From assembly GCA_012960465.1 (NCBI GenBank), contig DUBF01000098.1, forward strand, positions 4,061 to 68,060: 64,000 nucleotides of DNA, read 5' to 3'. Shown here piece after piece: positions 45,219 through 54,439 of this stretch. Position 1 is the first letter of the stretch. Every line of letters starts with the position of its first letter. Position numbers and translations under genes: made by a program. The notes under the pieces are model-generated. The model saw nothing but the letters and a program-made list of their open reading frames with translations, was not told the origin of the DNA and did no database searches. Source of the stretch: Rhodospirillales bacterium. Its GTDB lineage: Bacteria > Pseudomonadota > Alphaproteobacteria > Rhodospirillales > UBA2165.

Positions 45219-46196
45219 TTATGCAAATCGGTCACGATTATGCGGTTGATTAAAATTAAGTTCCGGACCTTTAGCGACAATACCGCTGGGATTTACATTT
45301 GGCATAAGATGGTAGTAACCTCGCTTAATTTGCTCAAAATTAGTCACTCCTGAGATCCCAGGATATTGATACAGCTCCAAGGTAAAATTCCAAAGATTTG
45401 GATATTCATATATATGTTTTTTATTACATTTAAAATGACCAAAATAAACAATATCAAAACGCAGCAACGTAGAGAATAAGCGCCAATCCGCTTCCGTCAA
45501 TCGATTCCCAATCAAATAGCGGTTGGAATTTAATCTTTCTTCTAACAGATCTAAGGTTGAAAATAATTTGTCATATGCTTCTTCATAGGCCTCCTGGGTT
45601 GCAGCAAAGCCAGTTCGATAAACCCCATTATTTATATTGAAATAAACTATATCATTGATTTCATCAATTTCTGCTCTCAAATCATCGGGGTAAAAATCTA
45701 CTTTATTTTTGGTCAATCCATCAAAGGCGGAGTTGAACATCCTAATAATCTCGGCGGATTCATTATTCACAATTGTTTGTGTTTTGATATCCCAAAGTGT
45801 TGGAACGGTTACCCTACCCGTATAAGAGGGATCAGCTTTAGTGTATAACTCATGTAAGTGATAAATGTTATTTATAGTATCGGGAACAGCCCCCGGTTCA
45901 TCATTAAAGGTCCATCCCTCATCCTTATAACTGGAACCACCAATAGAAATACTGATGATATCCTTTAGTTTTTTCAATTCGCGGAAAATAATTGACCGAT
46001 AGGCCCAGGGACAATTGTGAGTTATATAGAGATGATAACGACCAATTTCCGCCTTATATCCTGATTTTCCCGATGGCCCAGCTGCGCCATCGTATGTCAC
46101 CCAGTTTCGAAAACTACTTTCAGGGCGGACAAACTTTCCATCTTTATTTCGAAATTGATCATCATTTGACCATTTTCCATCAATGAGCATACCCAT
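45219..46196 (-). CDS. Glutathionyl-hydroquinone reductase-like GST (Xi class)
   Basis: A 325-residue protein of the YqjG/PcpF type. HNCPWAYRSIIF near residue 56 holds the nucleophilic CPWA Cys, which removes glutathione from glutathionyl-hydroquinones. The N-terminal thioredoxin-like domain then passes to a helical domain with YLIGNRLTEADWRLFSTLLRFD, and the ending fits the family. It lies 39 bases upstream of fadJ on the same strand. In an organism that makes hydroquinones or catechols from aromatics it would handle quinone conjugates; that role is inference. Confidence 0.88.
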   Translation of the reverse strand: MGMLIDGKWSNDDQFRNKDGKFVRPESSFRNWVTYDGAAGPSGKSGYKAEIGRYHLYITHNCPWAYRSIIFRELKKLKDIISISIGGSSYKDEGWTFNDEPGAVPDTINNIYHLHELYTKADPSYTGRVTVPTLWDIKTQTIVNNESAEIIRMFNSAFDGLTKNKVDFYPDDLRAEIDEINDIVYFNINNGVYRTGFAATQEAYEEAYDKLFSTLDLLEERLNSNRYLIGNRLTEADWRLFSTLLRFDIVYFGHFKCNKKHIYEYPNLWNFTLELYQYPGISGVTNFEQIKRGYYHLMPNVNPSGIVAKGPELNFNQPHNRDRFA

Positions 46197-46250
46197 TACA
46201 TAATCTCCAACAAATAACCTAAAAAAGTATATAAAGAAGCTTATAATTTT

Positions 46251-47159
46251 TCATGTTTTAGAGCCCACTATTTTTCGTTCTTTACGCTCACGCCGGGCGA
46301 TATAAACAACGGAGGATAGAACGATGGAACCACCTATAAGTGTATAGATATTTGGCTCATCACCAAATATAAAATAACCGACAATAGCTGCCCAAATCAG
46401 ACGCGTAAAAGTGATTGGTTCGATAACACCAATATCAGAAAGTTTAATAGCCCAAGTAACTGCAAAATGATTCATGATTGTGATGACAGACAATCCTATA
46501 ATCCATAAAAATTGTTCCCAATTAGGTGCCTGCCAAAAATAAAATGCGACCGGGAAAGCAACAACAGTAACCCAGAAAGCTTGAGAAAATACGATCGATC
46601 CAGGTGGGTCTGTCCTTGTAATAACTTTAACTAATAATTTAGTGACGGCAAAACAAAGAGCAGAAAAAATAGCTGCCAAAACTCCAGGTGGAATACCTTC
46701 GACGGTCGGTCTAATAATTACCAGAGCCCCAACAATACCAACAATGAGAGCACCCCACCTCCAGGGTTCCGACTTCTCCCCTAAAAAAATAATCGCTCCC
46801 AAAACAGCAAATATCGGAGCCGTAAATCCTACAGCGGTATTTAAATCTAACGGTATTCGGGGTAAAGCCCAAAACCACCCAAATAGTGCCAAGGTAAAAA
46901 AAAACCCGTTAATAAAATGCAAGCCAGGCCGATTTGTTTTTATGCCTGTAATACCTTTGCGCAAAATCCATGGCAAAAGAAGTAAAACCATAAAAAATGC
47001 CCGGATAAAGGTTATGAAGAATGGATGGAGTTCTTGGCCAAGTTGTTTACCAATAGCCCCATTCACACTAAGCATTAGGCCCGAAATAATTACTAATGCT
47101 ATACCAATAAAACTATTTGAGTATCTACCAAAGTAATTATTTTTACTTGAAATTAGCAA
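46251..47159 (-). CDS. DMT-superfamily EamA transporter
   Basis: The third DMT carrier in the window: 302 residues, about ten helices in two EamA repeats. FITFIRAFFMVLLLLPWIL and IFLGEKSEPWRWGALIVGIVGALVIIRP lie in repeat one, and FTRLIWAAIVGYFIFGDEPNIYTLIGGSIVLSSVVYIARRERK closes repeat two. It sits 54 bases upstream of the GST gene on the same strand. Substrate unknown. Confidence 0.85.
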   Translation of the reverse strand: MLISSKNNYFGRYSNSFIGIALVIISGLMLSVNGAIGKQLGQELHPFFITFIRAFFMVLLLLPWILRKGITGIKTNRPGLHFINGFFFTLALFGWFWALPRIPLDLNTAVGFTAPIFAVLGAIIFLGEKSEPWRWGALIVGIVGALVIIRPTVEGIPPGVLAAIFSALCFAVTKLLVKVITRTDPPGSIVFSQAFWVTVVAFPVAFYFWQAPNWEQFLWIIGLSVITIMNHFAVTWAIKLSDIGVIEPITFTRLIWAAIVGYFIFGDEPNIYTLIGGSIVLSSVVYIARRERKERKIVGSKT

Positions 47160-47326
47160 AATTGATTGTTTTCCATTTATATGATTATTCAGCAGATTTG
47201 AAAGATTTCAAACAAATTAAAACAATGAATACTGCTAAAATTTATAATCACTATTTAACTTATTTATATAGCGTATAGCTAGGATCTTAATCTTGGGTCA
47301 TATTTGTCCAGATTGCAAAGCTCAGT

Positions 47327-47698
47327 CTATAGGCTATTGAAAACATCCTGAGCCCAGTGAAATGCCGAGTTAGCAGCAGGTACGCCAGCGTAAATAGCGC
47401 TTTGCAATATAACTTCCTTAATTTCATTCTTTGAAAGTTCATTGTTCAGCGCAGCTTTAACGTGCAGTTTGAATTCATCTTCGCGATGAAGTGCAATCAT
47501 CATAGCTAGGGTAATGCAGCTTCTTGTTTTTCTCTCCAGACCTGGCCTAGTCCAAATTTCACCCCAGGCATATCGTGTAATTAAATCCTGAAATTCTTCC
47601 GTAAATTCATCTTTTTTACTTTCAGCTCGATCTACGTGCTTTTCACCTAAAACTTCCCGTCGAACTTTCATTCCGTTATTAAAAATTTCTTTTGCCAT
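47327..47698 (-). CDS. pcaC: 4-carboxymuconolactone decarboxylase
   Basis: A 123-residue member of the carboxymuconolactone decarboxylase family, making 3-oxoadipate enol-lactone. MKVRREVLGEKHVDRAE is the PcaC-type N-terminus, and DLITRYAWGEIWTRPGLERKTRSCITLAMM is the diagnostic block for the protocatechuate branch. HVKAALNNELSKNEIKEVILQSAIYAGVPAANSAF is the active-site region. It is the last gene of pcaHGBDC, 12 bases after pcaD. Confidence 0.94.
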   Translation of the reverse strand: MAKEIFNNGMKVRREVLGEKHVDRAESKKDEFTEEFQDLITRYAWGEIWTRPGLERKTRSCITLAMMIALHREDEFKLHVKAALNNELSKNEIKEVILQSAIYAGVPAANSAFHWAQDVFNSL

Positions 47699-47709
47699 AT
47701 TAATAATCC

Positions 47710-48492
47710 TTACTCTAGAAGAAAATCCATAACAGCGTTATTAAACTCGAGCGGCTTTTCGATATTCGATAAATGGGCAACCCCTTTTATAATAGTCAAC
47801 CTTGACCCGGTTATTTCCTGATTAATTAATTCACTATGCAAAACTGGCGTTGACGGATCAAGTTCACCAGCAATTATCAAAGTTGGGTTATTTATTTTCG
47901 CCAATTGACGGGTAAGGTTCATATCACGGACGGCTGCACAACATCCTGTATATCCCGAAATCTCGCAGGTAGTCATCATCGATTTTAACAATCCAATTTT
48001 TGGAGAATTTTTTTCTCTAAATTCTTCCGACAAAAATCTTGCAAGTCCAGCATCCACAATGGAAGCCATCCCTTTGGTCTTAACCGTATCAATCCGTTCT
48101 TGCCACGGATCTGATGGACTCAAATCAGAAGAAGTATTACAAACCACCAATTTATCAACTCGATCCCCAGCATGGATCCCTAGCCACATAGCAACCATTC
48201 CTCCCAGAGAAATACCACAGAGACTTGCTCTACTAATCTCTACATGATCCATAAGTGAAAGAATATCATTCCCAATATCATCTATCGAATACTCCCCCTC
48301 GGGTGAAGATGAGCCCCCATGCCCACGATTATCATATCTCAGGACCCTGAAATGATCAGTAAAACTTAAAACCTGCTCTTCCCATAATTGTAGATTGGTA
48401 GTCAAGGAATTTGAAAGTATTAGTATTGGCAAATTCTTATTACCATCCCAGCGATAGTTGATATCAGCACCATTAATATGAGCTAAAGGCAT
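47710..48492 (-). CDS. pcaD: 3-oxoadipate enol-lactonase
   Basis: An alpha/beta hydrolase of 260 residues that opens the enol-lactone to 3-oxoadipate. YDNRGHGGS marks strand 4, CGISLGGMVAMWLG is the GxSxG nucleophile elbow with the catalytic Ser, AGELDPSTPV the Asp, and KGVAHLSNIEKP the His. I use the ATG at 48492 (MPLAHING), preceded by GAGGGG; the track start 16 codons earlier overlaps pcaB. It lies between pcaB and pcaC. Confidence 0.93.
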   Translation of the reverse strand: MPLAHINGADINYRWDGNKNLPILILSNSLTTNLQLWEEQVLSFTDHFRVLRYDNRGHGGSSSPEGEYSIDDIGNDILSLMDHVEISRASLCGISLGGMVAMWLGIHAGDRVDKLVVCNTSSDLSPSDPWQERIDTVKTKGMASIVDAGLARFLSEEFREKNSPKIGLLKSMMTTCEISGYTGCCAAVRDMNLTRQLAKINNPTLIIAGELDPSTPVLHSELINQEITGSRLTIIKGVAHLSNIEKPLEFNNAVMDFLLE

Positions 48493-48508
48493 TTCGTTTT
48501 CCCCTCGA

Positions 48509-49822
48509 TTATTTAATGGCAGATGTTCCCAAATATCCATCTAAGACCAGCATTTGATCCAACTCATCTACTGAAATTTCATTCATAATGCGTTTATCTG
48601 ACTTAAGTATTTCTGATAGGTGTGTGTTTTGAAAAGAAGCTTTGTTGCATGCTTCGTCAATAATCTCACTAGCCTTTGCCTTACCAACTTTCTTTGATAA
48701 TTCAAGCATCACTCTTTCCGACATGAATAGACCATTTAACGCATCAAGGTTATATTCCATCTTTTCTGGATTTACCTCTAAACCCTCACACATATCGGCT
48801 ACGGCTGATATTGAGCCAGCAGCTGCCTCAAATATAGCAGGAATTGTAACCCATTCTACTTGCCACCCGCCAAGGGCTCTCTCATGCTCGTGCGGCATAG
48901 CATCGAGAAGGGTCGCTAGTAAATGAGGCGTTCGTTTGGCTCCTGCTAGAGCTACAAGACAATTCACGGGGTTTCGCTTATGAGGCATTGCAGAAGATCT
49001 ACCCCTGCTTGAATCTGATTTCTCTGAAACCTCACCAACCTCGGCCTGCAGTAAAAGCGAAATATCCAGAGCTATCTTTCCGAGTCCGCCAACTAATATT
49101 GAAACGGAAGAGCATAAGGCCACAATCCGATCGCGATGGGTATGCCATACGTCATCAGGTAAACCCAGCTCTAATATCTCGGATAGAGACTCTCTGACCC
49201 TTTGGCCATCAGGTCCTAGTGAAGATAAGTTTCCTGCCGCTCCACCAAACTGCAGCACAGAAGCCTCAGTCGCATTAATCTCAATCCTTTTCCAGTTCCG
49301 TAGTAACGCTGACTTCCATCCCAGAACCTTCTGCCCAAATGTTATGGGAACCGACGGCTGGAGTAGAGTGCGTCCAATCATAATTTGATTACCATACTTA
49401 TTTATAAGATTTTCCAATGCAGAAACTAGGCGTTGGACATCCCTTTCGAGTATAACTAATGCTTTTTTCAACTGAATTATTATTGCGGTATCAATTACGT
49501 CTTGGCTCGTTGCTCCATAATGGACCCAACCAGAAGCAGGCTTATCTTTAACTGCAACTAAGTTGGTAAGGTGTTGAACAAGCGGTACAACGATGGTTCC
49601 ATGCTGGCTAGCTAACTCTGATAAGTCAGGAATAGAGAACTTAGAAACTTGACAATACTTTGCTATGGCGTCAGCTATAGCTGGTTCAAATATATTACAC
49701 TTGGACCCAGCCGCAGCTAAAGCTTTCTCAAAATCAAGCATAGCTTGCAACATTCCTATGTCATCAAATATAGACATCATCTGAGGCGTAGTAGTCATTC
49801 TTCTAAAGATTTGGTTTGTCAT
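48509..49822 (-). CDS. pcaB: 3-carboxy-cis,cis-muconate cycloisomerase
   Basis: A fumarase/argininosuccinate-lyase superfamily enzyme of 437 residues, which lactonises 3-carboxymuconate. Conserved regions are SGWVHYGATSQDVIDTA (region 1), GRTLLQPSVPITFGQK (region 2) and GRSSAMPHKRNPVNC (region 3 with the mobile signature loop), followed by the PcaB-type ERALGGWQVEW segment. It is 44 bases downstream of pcaG and 16 bases from pcaD. Confidence 0.95.
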   Translation of the reverse strand: MTNQIFRRMTTTPQMMSIFDDIGMLQAMLDFEKALAAAGSKCNIFEPAIADAIAKYCQVSKFSIPDLSELASQHGTIVVPLVQHLTNLVAVKDKPASGWVHYGATSQDVIDTAIIIQLKKALVILERDVQRLVSALENLINKYGNQIMIGRTLLQPSVPITFGQKVLGWKSALLRNWKRIEINATEASVLQFGGAAGNLSSLGPDGQRVRESLSEILELGLPDDVWHTHRDRIVALCSSVSILVGGLGKIALDISLLLQAEVGEVSEKSDSSRGRSSAMPHKRNPVNCLVALAGAKRTPHLLATLLDAMPHEHERALGGWQVEWVTIPAIFEAAAGSISAVADMCEGLEVNPEKMEYNLDALNGLFMSERVMLELSKKVGKAKASEIIDEACNKASFQNTHLSEILKSDKRIMNEISVDELDQMLVLDGYLGTSAIK

Positions 49823-49866
49823 TTCGTTCAGTTTTTTATGGAAAGAAAAGATCTGTAGCTCTTCAT

Positions 49867-50448
49867 TTAAACATCAAAGAAAACTGTCTCCATCTTACCT
49901 TGCAAGTGAATATCGAAAGTATATTCAAGGATTCCATCATTACCTTCTTTGCGCTGCGCGATGAGTGTGTTCCGGGCAGAATCATCATCGATTGAATTAA
50001 GTACGGAATCCTCAGTATTAGCTTTTACCTCGTCTGAGAAATAAATACGTGTCACCTGTTGTTTTAGCATACCACGGGCAAACACATTCACAGATACATG
50101 GGGAGCCTGAAGCGTATTACCGCGACCAGGAACCCGACCTGGTTTTAATGTTATAAAAAAGAAATGACCATCTTTATCTGTACAAGACCTGCCAAAACCA
50201 GAAAAATCATTTATTATTTCGAAATCTGATGTGTCTTCTGGATGATCATATTTCCCAAATATATTTGCCTGCCAAATTTCGATTACTGCATCCGGAACCA
50301 CCTGACCTTCTCCATCATAAACACGGCCAGACAGCTTCAGAGCACCTTCCACCGTTTCAGGGACAATATATTCCTGACCATCCGCTTTAAGTGCAATGGT
50401 AAGAAATGGACCCACAGTTTGCGAAGCTGTTATACCTAATTTGCTCAT
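49867..50448 (-). CDS. pcaG: Protocatechuate 3,4-dioxygenase alpha subunit
   Basis: The 193-residue structural alpha chain. It starts ITASQTVGPFLTIAL, has DGEGQVVPDAVIEIWQAN and the FGRSCTDKDGHFFFITLKPGRVPG segment at the place where the beta subunit has its iron ligands, and ends in a short DIHLQGKMETVFFDV strand. It forms the intradiol dioxygenase with PcaH, cleaving protocatechuate to 3-carboxymuconate. It starts 2 bases after the pcaH stop. Confidence 0.95.
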   Translation of the reverse strand: MSKLGITASQTVGPFLTIALKADGQEYIVPETVEGALKLSGRVYDGEGQVVPDAVIEIWQANIFGKYDHPEDTSDFEIINDFSGFGRSCTDKDGHFFFITLKPGRVPGRGNTLQAPHVSVNVFARGMLKQQVTRIYFSDEVKANTEDSVLNSIDDDSARNTLIAQRKEGNDGILEYTFDIHLQGKMETVFFDV

Positions 50449-50450
50449 GG

Positions 50451-51161
50451 CTAATCCTGACCTTCAAATGGTGTGGCTTCACGACCACGCAAAACAAAAT
50501 CAAATTTAAAACTTAACGCAAAATCAGGTTCGGTGGTATCCAGATCAAACTTTGATATCATCCGCTTCCTGACAGCCTCGTCAGAAATTGAATTAAAGAT
50601 AGGATCAAATGCGAAAAGCGGGTCATCGGGAAAGTACATTTGAGTGATTAAACGAGTAGCAAACGCAGGCCCAAATAAGGAAAAATGAATATGAGCAGGT
50701 CTCCATGCATTATAGTGGTTTCCCCAAGGGTACGCTCCAGGTTTAATAGTGGTAAACTTGTACTCCCCTTTTTCGTTAGAGACTATACGTCCCTTTCCAG
50801 TAAAGTTTGGATCAAGTGGAGCCGGATGCTGGTCAACCGCATGTTTATATCTACCAGCAGCATTACATTGCCAAATCTCAATTAAGGTATTCGGTACAGG
50901 CTTCCCATCCTCATCCAACACCTTCCCACTAACATAAATTCTCTGACCCTGAGCCTCTTGCCCATCAACAATTGATAAATCACTCTCACCAGCATCTATT
51001 TTTTCATTCTTAAAAAGAGGACCTGTAACCTCAGTTAAAGTATGCTCAATTTTAATAGGTTTTCTCTGAGGAGACCTATGAACAGTACTCTTATAACCTT
51101 CATATCGAGCGGGCGGATGATCATTTTTGCTCTTCCTCGAATATTCTAATGGTTCACTCAT
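50451..51161 (-). CDS. pcaH: Protocatechuate 3,4-dioxygenase beta subunit
   Basis: The 236-residue catalytic beta chain. The four Fe(III) ligands of the family are in place: Tyr in AGRYKH, Tyr in KPGAYPWGN, and the two His of WRPAHIHFS. YKSTVHRSPQRKPIKIEHTL near the N-terminus and the TQMYFPDDPL segment are PcaH features. It is the first gene of pcaHGBDC. No pcaQ/pcaR/pcaU-type regulator is adjacent. Confidence 0.96.
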   Translation of the reverse strand: MSEPLEYSRKSKNDHPPARYEGYKSTVHRSPQRKPIKIEHTLTEVTGPLFKNEKIDAGESDLSIVDGQEAQGQRIYVSGKVLDEDGKPVPNTLIEIWQCNAAGRYKHAVDQHPAPLDPNFTGKGRIVSNEKGEYKFTTIKPGAYPWGNHYNAWRPAHIHFSLFGPAFATRLITQMYFPDDPLFAFDPIFNSISDEAVRKRMISKFDLDTTEPDFALSFKFDFVLRGREATPFEGQD

Positions 51162-51341
51162 ATCCTACTCCTCAATAACTAAACCTAGCCAGAGACACCT
51201 AACCCAAATTTACCCTAGTAATAAACGTATGCACTTGCAATATAACGGCAGTTAGCCAACAAATCTTTTATAAATCTAAAGCTTCCTTGAAATTCATATC
51301 TGTAATATGCAAAGAGCAACTCCAATTAACACTCACGAAGA

Positions 51342-52112
51342 TTAATTTAAACCAATAAAACCGTCATACAACAGCTTTATACCGGTCGCAAATAAGAGTG
51401 TCATAATGGCACGATAGAAAAGGACATCATCAATTCTACGCTGAATCCAAAGACCAATAAAAATCCCGATCGGGACAATCGGAAGTAGTATAAGTGACGT
51501 CGAAAGATTAGTAATATTAAACTGACCTAACCACCAATAGGGACCAATTTTTGCGTAATTAACGTATGTATAAAATATTGCTAGCGTTCCCATGTAGATC
51601 GATTTATCAAGGCGCTGCGGGATCATGTATACATTTAGGGGCGGCCCACCCGAATGAGCAACAAAACTCGTAAAGCCACAAACTGCGCACCAAAAACCAC
51701 CCTTAATGATATTGGGCCCAACGGGTGGAGGCGGAATTTTCTTACGTAAATAGTCAATAAACTTTAATGAAGAAAAAATAACCGCAATACTGCCAATAAT
51801 TAGCTTAATAAATGCAGGGTCTAGATATTTAAAGCTAAGAGTTCCAACAATTACACCGATAGTCGCGCCAGGGATCATTATCGACAGGTTTTTTCGGTCC
51901 CAGGTTCTACGGAATGCCCAAATCGCAAAGATATCTGCAATACATATACTCGGTAATAACAAGGCAGCGGCTTGAGGTACAGAAACAACTAATGCCATTA
52001 AAGGAGTAGCGAGACTCCCAGTTCCTCCAATCCCCGCTTTAGAGATCCCAATAGTTATTACCGCGGGTATTGCAACTAAATAGAATAGTGGATCGGTTAT
52101 TAAGACTATCAT
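51342..52112 (-). CDS. TauE/SafE family sulfite exporter-like carrier
   Basis: A 256-residue inner-membrane protein with about eight hydrophobic segments. GISKAGIGGTGSLATPLMAL near the N-terminus, FGFTSFVAHSGGPPLNVYMIPQRL-like sequence in the middle and LLPIVPIGIFIGLWIQRRI are conserved TauE/SafE features. It overlaps the DUF336-like remnant by ATGA and lies 180 bases upstream of pcaH on the same strand. The family moves sulfite or organic anions; a link to aromatic acids or their sulfonates is inference only. Confidence 0.85.
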   Translation of the reverse strand: MIVLITDPLFYLVAIPAVITIGISKAGIGGTGSLATPLMALVVSVPQAAALLLPSICIADIFAIWAFRRTWDRKNLSIMIPGATIGVIVGTLSFKYLDPAFIKLIIGSIAVIFSSLKFIDYLRKKIPPPPVGPNIIKGGFWCAVCGFTSFVAHSGGPPLNVYMIPQRLDKSIYMGTLAIFYTYVNYAKIGPYWWLGQFNITNLSTSLILLPIVPIGIFIGLWIQRRIDDVLFYRAIMTLLFATGIKLLYDGFIGLN

Positions 52113-52309
52113 TTCTTATCTAACCTAGAACCATCAATGAGAACAGGAATTAACTTCAGTTTCCAGACGATAGCCTTGGCTAACTTAACACTGATCGAAG
52201 TATCATCCAGCACAACTGTAGCCACGGGCTTCAAACCTTCCGAAGCAGCCGTAGCTAAGACGCCATCGTTGATAGCTTCAGCTTGGTCAAGTACAATTTT
52301 TGTCGTCAA
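52109..52309 (-). pseudogene. Truncated GlcG/HbpS-like (DUF336) protein or remnant
   Basis: A 66-residue ORF whose first ~35 residues (IVLDQAEAINDGVLATAASEGLKPVATVVLDD) match the beginning of the HbpS/GlcG heme-binding-like domain, normally about 135-150 residues. After the VVLD strand the expected GG-x-(L/V)VA-x-KR region is missing, and the sequence runs KLAKAIVWKLKLIPVL to an early stop. It probably is a deleted remnant, though an intact short ORF coupled to tauE by ATGA remains. DUF336 genes are frequent companions of TRAP and aromatic catabolic operons. Confidence 0.5.
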
Positions 52310-52417
52310 ATTCTCTCTATAGATTTTAGCTTGTAAGGGCTATCCCACCTAGATGCTATCCATGAAAAATTCCTGACTGACTATGCCACGGAGCTTTTTG
52401 TTGCGTTAAAATTTTTC

Positions 52418-53773
52418 CTAACTGGGCGCAAATAACTTCTCTGGCAACCAAGTGGCAATTTCAGGAAAATTAATGATCAAAATCATACCAAGCAACATAA
52501 TCATCCAATAAGGGGTCGAACTTTTAAAGATTGTCATTACATTAATGTCTGGATCAAACTGCTGGATCGCCGACTTTACAGTATAAACCAATAGTCCAAA
52601 TGGCGGGGTATAGAGACCCGCTTCGATAGCGATGATACCTATGATAGCAAAAGCAATCGGATCAAAACCTAATTTTACCGCAATTGGCGCAAAGATGGCC
52701 GCGGTCAAAAGCATGATCGATATAGAATCAATAATCATACCAAGGGCAAACCAGATCGCCACCATAACCGTAATTACCATCCAAGGTTCCATCCCAGAAC
52801 CAAGGAATACGCCTTCAATCGCATTGGCCATACCAGTCATCGCTAATGTACGAGAATAAAGTGCTGCCGTAACAAGAAGAAGTAGGATTGGCGCCGATGT
52901 CTTTCCCACAGAAAGGATGGATTCAACAATATCCTTATAACGCATGCCTTTTATAAGACCCAACATCAGACCAATAAATGCACCCGCGCCCGCGCCTTCC
53001 GTTGGTGTAAAAAAGCCAAACCAAATACCGCCGAGCACAGCAACAATGACAAGAATAATACCAAACAAGCTTATCAGGAATTGACCGGTTGATACTTCGG
53101 CAACTTCTTCGATTGCAAGGTTAGCTTTTACGCCGCCACCGACCAGGCTCGGGTTCATAATAGCCCTAATAAAAACATAAATAATGAATAACGACGCCAA
53201 CATGAGGCCTGGAATTACGCCGGCAGCAAAAATTTGGCCAATCGATTGCTCAGTCAAGATGCCCCATACAATCATTAAAACGCTCGGAGGAATAAGCATG
53301 CCCAGGCAACTTGATCCGGCTATCGCGCCGAGCGCAAAACCTTTATGATAATTAAACCGTCGCATTTCTGGATAGGCGATGCGAGAAAAAGCTGCAGCCG
53401 AAGCAATACTAACGCCAGTCACAAAAGAAAATAGCGCATTACCCAAGACCGTTGCAATTGCGAGGCGGCCCGGAATTTTTCTCAAAAGCCGGTTAATTCC
53501 ACGGTAAACATCGGTAACTGTTCCTGACTTACCAATGAACTCACCCATAAGCATAAATAATGGAATAACCGCAAAAACATAATCACGGATTGCTTCATAT
53601 GCGGTCGCAGCCAGCATCGATTGCACGGTATGGAATGCATTCATATCCGCACCGGTTACCAAAAAAATACCAAGTGCACTTGTCATTCCAAGCGCAATCG
53701 CAATATGAACGCCAATAGCAACAAGACCAATTAGGCAGACAACCAGCAAAACGGCAATATTTACTTCAAACAC
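52418..53773 (-). CDS. dctM: TRAP transporter large permease (DctM)
   Basis: The 12-helix ion-coupled permease of a tripartite TRAP transporter, 451 residues. VFAVIPLFMLMGEFIGKSG, GSSCLGMLIPPSVLMIVWGILTEQSIG and FFTPTEGAGAGAFIGLML are the hallmark TRAP large-subunit segments. It follows dctQ by 31 bases and completes dctP-dctQ-dctM. It imports an organic acid using a sodium gradient. Its position upstream of tauE and pcaHGBDC on the same strand suggests an aromatic or dicarboxylic acid, which is inference. Confidence 0.93.
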   Translation of the reverse strand: MFEVNIAVLLVVCLIGLVAIGVHIAIALGMTSALGIFLVTGADMNAFHTVQSMLAATAYEAIRDYVFAVIPLFMLMGEFIGKSGTVTDVYRGINRLLRKIPGRLAIATVLGNALFSFVTGVSIASAAAFSRIAYPEMRRFNYHKGFALGAIAGSSCLGMLIPPSVLMIVWGILTEQSIGQIFAAGVIPGLMLASLFIIYVFIRAIMNPSLVGGGVKANLAIEEVAEVSTGQFLISLFGIILVIVAVLGGIWFGFFTPTEGAGAGAFIGLMLGLIKGMRYKDIVESILSVGKTSAPILLLLVTAALYSRTLAMTGMANAIEGVFLGSGMEPWMVITVMVAIWFALGMIIDSISIMLLTAAIFAPIAVKLGFDPIAFAIIGIIAIEAGLYTPPFGLLVYTVKSAIQQFDPDINVMTIFKSSTPYWMIMLLGMILIINFPEIATWLPEKLFAPS

Positions 53774-53804
53774 TGTTTTAATCCCTATCTATTTGCTGAT
53801 GATA

Positions 53805-54335
53805 TTAATGTTGATTAATATCGAGATCAGTCTCTAAATCCACTATATCAGGCCGAAAAACGTCGACATAGGCCATTACAATATAATTGATCATTGCAAG
53901 GGCGCTACCGATCAATACGGTCCAACGTGCTGGCCACGAAGGCACCCTCAGTGCGCCTTCGCCCTCAAATTCGTTCTCCACGTATGACAAAATACTTTCT
54001 TCCCAACCTCCAGTGATGATCATCAGAAAAAAAGCAGCGCCTAAAAGATAACCAATACCCAATAAGCAACGCTGCACCCCACCCGAAAAGCGTGAGACGA
54101 GAAAATCTGCTTTGAGCATCGAGCGACTACGAATAGCATAACCAGCTTGTAAAAAGACAATAATGACAATGGAAGCAGCTACAATCTCAGCCGTACCGTG
54201 AATGGGTGTATCAAAAACACCCCGCCCAATAATGGCGGCCAAAACCAAAAATGCGAGGCCAAACGCCCAAGCTGCTGCTACCACCATAAGAAATTTTGAT
54301 AATTTATCGCTGAATGTAATTATCGACATCAGCAT
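53805..54335 (-). CDS. dctQ: TRAP transporter small permease (DctQ)
   Basis: A 176-residue four-helix membrane protein. GRGVFDTPIHGTAEIVAASIVIIVFLQAGYAIRSRSMLKADFLVSR holds the usual DctQ block with the conserved Arg/Ser loop after helix 2. It docks the binding protein on DctM. It is separated from dctP by 104 bases that contain a strong stem-loop, so its expression is probably lower than that of dctP. Confidence 0.9.
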   Translation of the reverse strand: MLMSIITFSDKLSKFLMVVAAAWAFGLAFLVLAAIIGRGVFDTPIHGTAEIVAASIVIIVFLQAGYAIRSRSMLKADFLVSRFSGGVQRCLLGIGYLLGAAFFLMIITGGWEESILSYVENEFEGEGALRVPSWPARWTVLIGSALAMINYIVMAYVDVFRPDIVDLETDLDINQH

Positions 54336-54377
54336 TCCCTCTAGAATATTTTTTTTAATAATTGAGTGTAAGAAATA

Positions 54378-54416
54378 ATTACCGGCTGAAAACAGCTTAT
54401 GTTTTCAGCCGGTAAT
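54378..54416 (-). terminator. Intercistronic stem-loop between dctP and dctQ
   Basis: A perfect 16-bp stem (ATTACCGGCTGAAAAC with GTTTTCAGCCGGTAAT) around a 7-base loop. On the transcribed minus strand it is followed by TTATTTCTTACAC, an interrupted and not a straight U-tract. It most likely acts as a partial terminator or as a 3-prime stabiliser that keeps dctP mRNA more abundant than dctQM, as often seen after genes for binding proteins. Confidence 0.8.
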
Positions 54417-54439
54417 AAACTCAGATAACAACTAAGCCG

